A DNA stretch of 64,000 nucleotides from Pseudogemmatithrix spongiicola (GTDB taxonomy: Bacteria > Gemmatimonadota > Gemmatimonadetes > Gemmatimonadales > Gemmatimonadaceae), in the NCBI RefSeq assembly GCF_030623445.1, contig NZ_CP130613.1, positions 2,604,001-2,668,000 of the forward strand, in the 5' to 3' direction. Made by a program: the position numbers and the translations under genes. Positions 58,949-64,000 of the stretch are shown here, piece by piece (positions within the stretch are counted from its first letter, which is position 1; each line of letters begins with the position of its first letter). A model generated the notes under the pieces. That model saw only the letters and a list, made by a program, of their open reading frames with translations. It ran no database searches and was not told the DNA's origin.

Positions 58949-60786
58949 CCGCACCCGCCACTGGTTCCACCCCGGGCGACAAGCCCGCGAAGAAGCCGAC
59001 GAACTACAAGGCCGCCTGGGCCGAGACGCGCCGATTGATGTGGCAGCATCGCGGCTCGCTGGCGATCGGCCTCGTGCTCATGCTGGTCAACCGGCTCTCC
59101 GGTCTCGTCCTGCCGGGCAGCGTGAAGTGGATCGTCGACGAAGTGCTCACCAAGGGCCGCCTCGAGCTCCTCACGCCGATCGCCATCGCCGCGGGTGCGG
59201 CGACGCTGCTGCAGGCCTCGAGCTCCTTCGCGCTCTCGCAGGTGATCTCCGTGGCGGCGCAGCGCGCCATCACGGAGCTGCGCCGCCGCGTGCAGGCCCG
59301 GGTGCTGCGCCTGCCGGTGAGCTTCTTCGATTCCACGCAGAGCGGCATCCTCATCAACCGCGTGATGAACGACGCCGAGGGCATCCGCAACCTCATCGGC
59401 ACGGGCATCATCCAGCTGGTGGGTGGCATGCTCACGGCGGCGCTGGCACTGGGCTACCTGTTCTATCTCAACTGGTTCCTCACCGTCGCCACACTGGTGT
59501 TCCTCGCCGTGTTCGGCGGCATCATGGCCTACGCCTTCGTGAAGCTGCGGCCGATCTTCCGCGAACGCTCCAAGATCCAGGCCGAAGTCAGCGGCCGACT
59601 CGGCCAGGCCATGGGCGGCGCACGCGTCGTGAAGGTGTACACGGCCGAGAAGCGCGAGGAGGTAGTCTTCACCAAGGGCGCGCATCGCCTCTTCCGCAAC
59701 ATCGCGAGCACCATCACCGGCACCTCGGCTGTCGGCGCGCTGGCCACGGTCATCATCGGGGCGGTCGGCGTGCTCATCCTCGTCGTCGGCGGCCGCAGCG
59801 TCGCCGCCGGCGAGATGACGCTCGGCGACTTGATCAGCTACGTGTTCTTCGTCGGCCTGGTGAGCTTTCCCGTCGTACAGATGGCCAACATCGGCACGCA
59901 GATCACCGAGGCCTTCGCCGGTCTCGACCGCATCCGCGAGATCTTCGAGACGCCCACCGAGGACGAGGACGACCGCCAGCGCGACGTACTGGCCCACGCC
60001 AACGGCGACGTGGTCTTCGACAAGGTGTGGTTCGAGTATCGCCCGGGCATCCCGGTGCTGAAGGACATCACCTTCACGGCGAAGGCCGGGACGACCACGG
60101 CACTCGTCGGCTCGAGCGGCTCGGGCAAGAGCACGCTGATCTCGTTGATCCTCGCGTTCAACCGGCCGCTCACGGGCCGCATCACGATCGGTGGACAGGA
60201 CCTCACCACGCTGCGGCTCCGCGACTACCGCGGTACGCTGGGCGTGGTGCTGCAGGACAACTTCCTGTTCGACGGCACGGTGGCCGAGAACATCGCGTTC
60301 TCGCGGCCGGGCGCGACACGCGAGGAGATCATCGCGGCGGCACGCGTCGCCAACTGCGACGAGTTCGTCAGCCAGTTCCCGGACGGCTACGAGACGATCG
60401 TCGGCGAGCGTGGCGTGAAGCTCTCCGGCGGCCAGCGGCAGCGCGTGGCGATCGCCCGCGCGATCCTCGCCGACCCGCAGGTGTTGATCCTCGACGAGGC
60501 GACGAGCTCGCTGGACTCGGAGAGCGAGCGCACGATCCGCGAGGCTTTGAAGAAGCTGCGCGCGGGCCGCACGACCTTTGTGATCGCGCACCGGCTCTCC
60601 ACCATCCGCTCGGCGGACCAAATCCTCGTGCTCGAGCAGGGAGAGATCGTCGAGCGCGGCTCGCACCGCGAGCTCATGGCGCTGGGTGGGCGCTACAAGG
60701 TCCTGCACGACACGCAGCATGCGGTCGAGCAGGACCTGTTTGTGAATCCCGGTGAGGAAGTCGTGCCGTTGGATGCCAACGGCTGA
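58945..60786 (+). CDS. ABC exporter (MsbA-like, fused membrane and ATPase domains)
   Basis: 613 residues from GTG at 58945. A Pro/Lys-rich start, six membrane segments (about 35-325), then the ATPase: Walker A GSSGSGKST, Q-loop VVLQDNFLF, signature LSGGQRQRVAIARA and Walker B LILDEATSSLD. Homodimeric exporters of this type move lipids, peptides or drugs. Coupling to the phosphodiesterase gene suggests a lipid link, which is inference. Confidence 0.93.
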   Translation: MTAPATGSTPGDKPAKKPTNYKAAWAETRRLMWQHRGSLAIGLVLMLVNRLSGLVLPGSVKWIVDEVLTKGRLELLTPIAIAAGAATLLQASSSFALSQVISVAAQRAITELRRRVQARVLRLPVSFFDSTQSGILINRVMNDAEGIRNLIGTGIIQLVGGMLTAALALGYLFYLNWFLTVATLVFLAVFGGIMAYAFVKLRPIFRERSKIQAEVSGRLGQAMGGARVVKVYTAEKREEVVFTKGAHRLFRNIASTITGTSAVGALATVIIGAVGVLILVVGGRSVAAGEMTLGDLISYVFFVGLVSFPVVQMANIGTQITEAFAGLDRIREIFETPTEDEDDRQRDVLAHANGDVVFDKVWFEYRPGIPVLKDITFTAKAGTTTALVGSSGSGKSTLISLILAFNRPLTGRITIGGQDLTTLRLRDYRGTLGVVLQDNFLFDGTVAENIAFSRPGATREEIIAAARVANCDEFVSQFPDGYETIVGERGVKLSGGQRQRVAIARAILADPQVLILDEATSSLDSESERTIREALKKLRAGRTTFVIAHRLSTIRSADQILVLEQGEIVERGSHRELMALGGRYKVLHDTQHAVEQDLFVNPGEEVVPLDANG

Positions 60787-60796
60787 ACGGCCACGG

Positions 60797-60922
60797 CGTT
60801 CACCACGAAGGCACGAAGGGCTCCGCGATAAACTTTCGGCCCCGCAATCCCAAGAAGCATTGCTTCTTCAGGGTTGCGGGGCCGAAAGACTGTTGCGGCT
60901 CCCTTCGTGCCTTCGTGGTGAA
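60797..60922. repeat. CACGAAGG-type palindromic repeat (intact copy)
   Basis: 126 bp between the convergent exporter and lipoprotein genes. Outer arms are CGTTCACCACGAAGGCACG and its complement ending at 60922. The internal palindrome is centred on AAGAAGCATTGCTTCTT and flanked by CGGCCCCGCAA and TTGCGGGGCCG. It is very similar to the copies at 11549 and 356/1548. Confidence 0.9.
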
Positions 60923-60927
60923 AGCAG

Positions 60928-61368
60928 TTACTGCACGATGCGCCGCCCGCTCACGCGCGAGCCGTCCCCCGGCATCGACCACTCGCCGGACAGCACGTCG
61001 CCCTCGAACACGATGTTGATCGTCGCCTCGTCGCCCGTCGGCGCGGTGATCTTGATGACCATCGCGTTCCCCGAGCGCTTGGCCGAGTTGATCGGCATCG
61101 GCGGGAAGGCCTGGCTGTTGATCGACCCCGTGTAGTCGTCGCCGGAGACGTGGCGGAGATCCATCACGAAGTCGAAGGCCTGCCCCTGGGCCGTCAGCGC
61201 GACGGTCCAGCGACCCACCGGGTTCACGGCAGCGGGAGCGGGTGCGGCCATCGCGGCCGGGGTCGCGGGGGCAGCGGCCGGTTGCGGCGTGGTGCTCGCC
61301 GGGGCCGAGGCGCAGGCGGCCGACAGCACGAGGATGCCCGTCAGGGCGAGTGCAGCAGGAAGGCGCAT
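60928..61368 (-). CDS. Small hypothetical lipoprotein
   Basis: 146 residues from ATG at 61368. The signal sequence ends in lipobox VLSAAC. An Ala/Pro-rich linker (about 20-48) leads to a beta-rich domain (VGRWTVALTAQGQAFDFVMD; VFEGDVLSGEWSMPG) that resembles small lipocalin-like stability domains. No function is known. Confidence 0.8.
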   Translation of the reverse strand: MRLPAALALTGILVLSAACASAPASTTPQPAAAPATPAAMAAPAPAAVNPVGRWTVALTAQGQAFDFVMDLRHVSGDDYTGSINSQAFPPMPINSAKRSGNAMVIKITAPTGDEATINIVFEGDVLSGEWSMPGDGSRVSGRRIVQ

Positions 61369-61489
61369 GGGTGGTCTCAGTGGGGATGAGGGGGATGTCG
61401 AGGCGTCCCGATGGACGCCGTGTTGGGTCTACGATACCGCGAGAACCGGGGATTCGACAGGAACGGCAGCCCAAGGGTTGGGACGCCGG

Positions 61490-62977
61490 TCAGTCGGCGG
61501 CCACCGTGCGCGTGGCCGCCCACTCCCGGAGCTGGCTGATCTTCTCCCACATCGTCCCCGAGAGCGGCCGCGTCGATTCCGCCTCCCCGAGCAGCAGGGT
61601 GGTCGTCGGGCCGGCGCCGTTGGAGAACGCGCCGTAGAGCGCCCCCACCACCACCTGCTCGATCTCGGCGCCGCTGAATCCGTCCGTGGCCTCGGCTAGC
61701 AGTTTGAGGTCGAACTTCGTCGGGTCCTGGTTCCGCTTGCGGAGGTGGATGCGGAAGATCTCCTCGCGCGCCGCCGGCTTGGGCAGGTCCACGAAGAACA
61801 CCTCGTCGAAGCGACCCTTACGGATGAACTCCGGCGGCAGCTGCGCGATGTCGTTCGACGTCGCGATCACGAACACGTCGCCTTGGCGGTCCTGCAGCCA
61901 GCTCAGGAAGGTGCCGAACACGCGCTTCGATACGCCGCCGTCGGCATCGCCGCCGCTGGCGAAGGCCTTCTCGAGCTCGTCGATCCACAGCACGATCGGC
62001 GCCATGCGCTCGGCCGTGCGCATCGCGCGCTTGAAGTTCTTCTCGCTGTCGCCGATGTACTTGTCGTAGAGGTTCGCGGGGTCGAGCTTGAGCAGCGGCA
62101 GTCCCCACTCGCTGGCGACCGCCTTGGCGAACAGCGACTTGCCGCAGCCGGGCACGCCGAGCAGCAGCACGCCGCGGGGGAATCCCAGGCCGAACTGCGC
62201 GGCGCGCTGCGGATCGTGCACGACGGCGCGGCGCTTGGTGAGCCAGGCCTTGAGGCCGGCGAGGCCCGCGACTTCGCCCAGGGTCTCGGTGGACGGCCAG
62301 TAATCGAGCAGGCCGTCCTGTTCCACGATCTGCCGCTTCGCTTCGGCCGCGCGCTTCACGTCGCCGGCGCGCAGCGCGCCGTCCTCCATGATGAGCTTGG
62401 TAATCACCTTCTCGGCTTCCGTCTGCGTGAGGCCGACGAGGTTGTTCACGAGGCGTGTGCGGTCCTCGTTGGTGAGGTCCACCTTCACCGGCATGCGCGC
62501 CGATTGGTCGCGGATGATGCGCTCGAGCAGCTGGCGCTGCTCGGCGAATCCCGGCACCGGCAGCTCGAGGTGCACGGCGTGCGGGCGCAGTGAGTCCGGC
62601 AGCGACACGCAATGGCCGCTGATCACGACGGCGCCGCGCCGCGTGCCGAACTGGTTGACGCAATCGAGCACGTGGCTGGCGACGACGGGGTCTTGGAGAA
62701 AGTCGCCGAGCCCCTTGAAGTGGAACACGCCGACGGCTTCCTGAAGGACGCGGGCGAGGGCGGCCTGCGGCTCCGCGGTCTTCTCGATGAACGGGTCGGT
62801 GGGCTGGTTGCCGCGGCGGATGCCGCGCGATCGGCTCCACGAGAAGAAGCCCAGCGAGAGTTGGCTGGCAATGAGCGCGAGCAGGTCGTCGGCCCGCTCG
62901 GACTCGACCGTGTCGAGCACCAGCAGGGCGTACTTGCTGCGGATCAGCAGCTCGAGTTCAGCGACCGTATCTTTCAC
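61490..62977 (-). CDS. AAA-family ATPase (Ycf46-like)
   Basis: 495 residues from GTG at 62977. The N-terminal 230 residues form a degenerate AAA region (LELLIRSKYALLVLDTVESE at the start). The active module has Walker A GVPGCGKSLFAKA, Walker B IVLWIDELEKAF, sensor ATSNDIAQLP and the arginine-finger region IRKGRFDEVFFVDLP. This two-module layout matches the Ycf46 group, whose role is unclear. It is divergent from the MFS gene. Confidence 0.9.
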   Translation of the reverse strand: MKDTVAELELLIRSKYALLVLDTVESERADDLLALIASQLSLGFFSWSRSRGIRRGNQPTDPFIEKTAEPQAALARVLQEAVGVFHFKGLGDFLQDPVVASHVLDCVNQFGTRRGAVVISGHCVSLPDSLRPHAVHLELPVPGFAEQRQLLERIIRDQSARMPVKVDLTNEDRTRLVNNLVGLTQTEAEKVITKLIMEDGALRAGDVKRAAEAKRQIVEQDGLLDYWPSTETLGEVAGLAGLKAWLTKRRAVVHDPQRAAQFGLGFPRGVLLLGVPGCGKSLFAKAVASEWGLPLLKLDPANLYDKYIGDSEKNFKRAMRTAERMAPIVLWIDELEKAFASGGDADGGVSKRVFGTFLSWLQDRQGDVFVIATSNDIAQLPPEFIRKGRFDEVFFVDLPKPAAREEIFRIHLRKRNQDPTKFDLKLLAEATDGFSGAEIEQVVVGALYGAFSNGAGPTTTLLLGEAESTRPLSGTMWEKISQLREWAATRTVAAD

Positions 62978-62989
62978 GCGATGCAGGCC

Positions 62990-64000
62990 ATGGGCGGAGA
63001 CATGCGCGAAGATACGCCGAGAGGTGACAGCCCGCGAGCGTGGCGGATGCTGGGCTTGCTCGCACTGGCCGAGATGCTCGGCATGGCGCTGTGGTTCGCG
63101 GCGTCGGCGGCCGCGCCACAGCTGACGGCGCGCTGGGACTTAAGTCCGGCCCAAGTCGGCGGCCTCGCCACCGCTGTGCAGTTGGGCTTCGTGCTCGGCA
63201 CCGCCCTGAGCGCCGTGTTGAACCTCGCGGACCTCGTTCCGGCGCGGCGCCTGTTTGCGGCGTCCGCGGTGCTCGGCGCGGGCGCGAACTTGCTCCTGCT
63301 CGCCCTGCCGACCTACAGTGGCGCCCTGTTGAGCCGCGTGATCACCGGCGCCTGCTTGGCCGGCGTGTATCCGCCCGCGATGAAGATGGCGGCGACCTGG
63401 TTCCGCGCACGACGCGGCATCGCCATCGCGACGATCGTCGCCGCACTGACGGTGGGCAAGGCCTCGCCGTACCTCTGGCAGTCGCTGCCCGAGCTCTCGC
63501 TCGCAACGCCGATCCTCGCGGCCTCGGCGTCGGCGGTGATGGCCGCGTTACTCGTCCTACTGTGGTGGCAGGACGGCCCGCACGCCTTTCCGTCGCGCCC
63601 GTTCTCATGGGGACTCATCGGCGACGTCGTGCGCACGCGCCGCTGGCGCCAGGCCACCGGCGGGTATCTTGGACACATGGCCGAGCTGTACTCGTACTGG
63701 ACGTGGATTCCCGCGTTCCTGGCGGCGAGCGCCGTCGCGCAGCGCGGTGACGCAAGCGCCGCGCAGTCGCCATGGATCGGTGTGCTGGCCTTCGCGACCA
63801 TTGCCGTCGGTGCGCTCGGCTGCCTCTGGGGCGGCGTGATGGGCGACCGCATCGGCAGGGCGCGCATCGCCTCGCGCGTGATGCTGGCCAGCGGAGCGAT
63901 CGCCTTCACGATCGGGCTCGCCTTCGGACGCAGTGCCTGGTTGGTGGGGGCGCTCGCTCTCGCGTGGGGATTTTTCGTCATCGCCGACTCGGCGCAGTTC
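62990..64000 (+). CDS. MFS transporter, truncated by window end
   Basis: 337 residues are visible, with the frame open to the last base. Nine or ten membrane segments can be counted, starting LLALAEMLGMALWFAASAA. The loop after segment 2 lacks a perfect MFS motif, but GDRIGRARIASRV in the middle loop matches the family repeat. Starts at 62981, 62990 or 63002 are all in frame; none has an ideal ribosome site. The substrate is unknown. Confidence 0.85.
   Translation, partial: MGGDMREDTPRGDSPRAWRMLGLLALAEMLGMALWFAASAAAPQLTARWDLSPAQVGGLATAVQLGFVLGTALSAVLNLADLVPARRLFAASAVLGAGANLLLLALPTYSGALLSRVITGACLAGVYPPAMKMAATWFRARRGIAIATIVAALTVGKASPYLWQSLPELSLATPILAASASAVMAALLVLLWWQDGPHAFPSRPFSWGLIGDVVRTRRWRQATGGYLGHMAELYSYWTWIPAFLAASAVAQRGDASAAQSPWIGVLAFATIAVGALGCLWGGVMGDRIGRARIASRVMLASGAIAFTIGLAFGRSAWLVGALALAWGFFVIADSAQF

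Overview
The window is GC-rich, gene-dense bacterial chromosome with about 54 protein genes. Several traits point to Gemmatimonadota, though no rRNA or marker gene here proves it: a TonB receptor with a carboxypeptidase-regulatory-like N-terminus, a Ser/Thr kinase fused to a tetratricopeptide-type sensor region, secreted M28 and M16 peptidases, a huge surface protein with Ig-like and RCC1-type repeats, an RND metal efflux set, and long antisense open frames typical of high-GC DNA. There are no phage genes, no CRISPR array and no tRNA or rRNA that I can see.

Layout. 1-353 is the 3' end of heme O synthase. 371-1551 is an IS110-family element inserted in a palindromic intergenic repeat; its upstream non-coding region looks like a bridge RNA whose donor and left-target guides can be read by eye. 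1669-8635 holds an M24 peptidase pair, an anti-sigma-like protein, a DUF92 membrane protein, a flavin reductase, a LiaF-like protein, pyrophosphatase and ccmABCD. 8711-9256 is a STAS gene behind a GEMM-I riboswitch that has A, not G, at the ligand-specificity position, so it may sense cyclic AMP-GMP. 9580-16150 carries acs, a DsbA-like protein, a cyclic-nucleotide-binding protein, an M28 peptidase and DUF2461. 16223-21262 is one 1679-residue lipoprotein with 14 cysteine-paired RCC1-like blades.

21311-28424 (minus strand) has an M16 peptidase, then an ABC ATPase/permease pair coupled to a TPR protein, then an NTF2-like protein coupled to psuG. 28500-37842 (minus strand) runs from a response regulator and histidine kinase through a single-domain asparaginase to a three-gene heavy-metal RND efflux system and kynureninase. 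37921-44153 includes a patatin phospholipase fused to a ferredoxin domain, aconitase, a lipid kinase, and a LuxR-type regulator divergent from a secreted peroxiredoxin. 44216-55041 is a plus-strand run: glycerate 2-kinase, aguB-aguA (agmatine to putrescine), a Ser/Thr kinase, a periplasmic binding protein coupled to a chemoreceptor, and queC-queE. 55254-64000 has a TonB receptor, a phosphodiesterase coupled to an ABC exporter, a small lipoprotein, an AAA ATPase and the start of an MFS transporter.

Two kinds of intergenic inverted repeat recur. One has arms built of an 8-base word (CACGAAGG; four copies, one split by the IS110). The other has arms built of 7-base words (GAGTTGN at 13937; GATGTRA at 41923, with an intrinsic terminator nested inside). 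Most sit just past stop codons, three of the four 8-base copies between convergent genes. Many neighbouring genes overlap by 1 or 4 bases (TGATG, ATGA, GTGA), and this fixes several starts.
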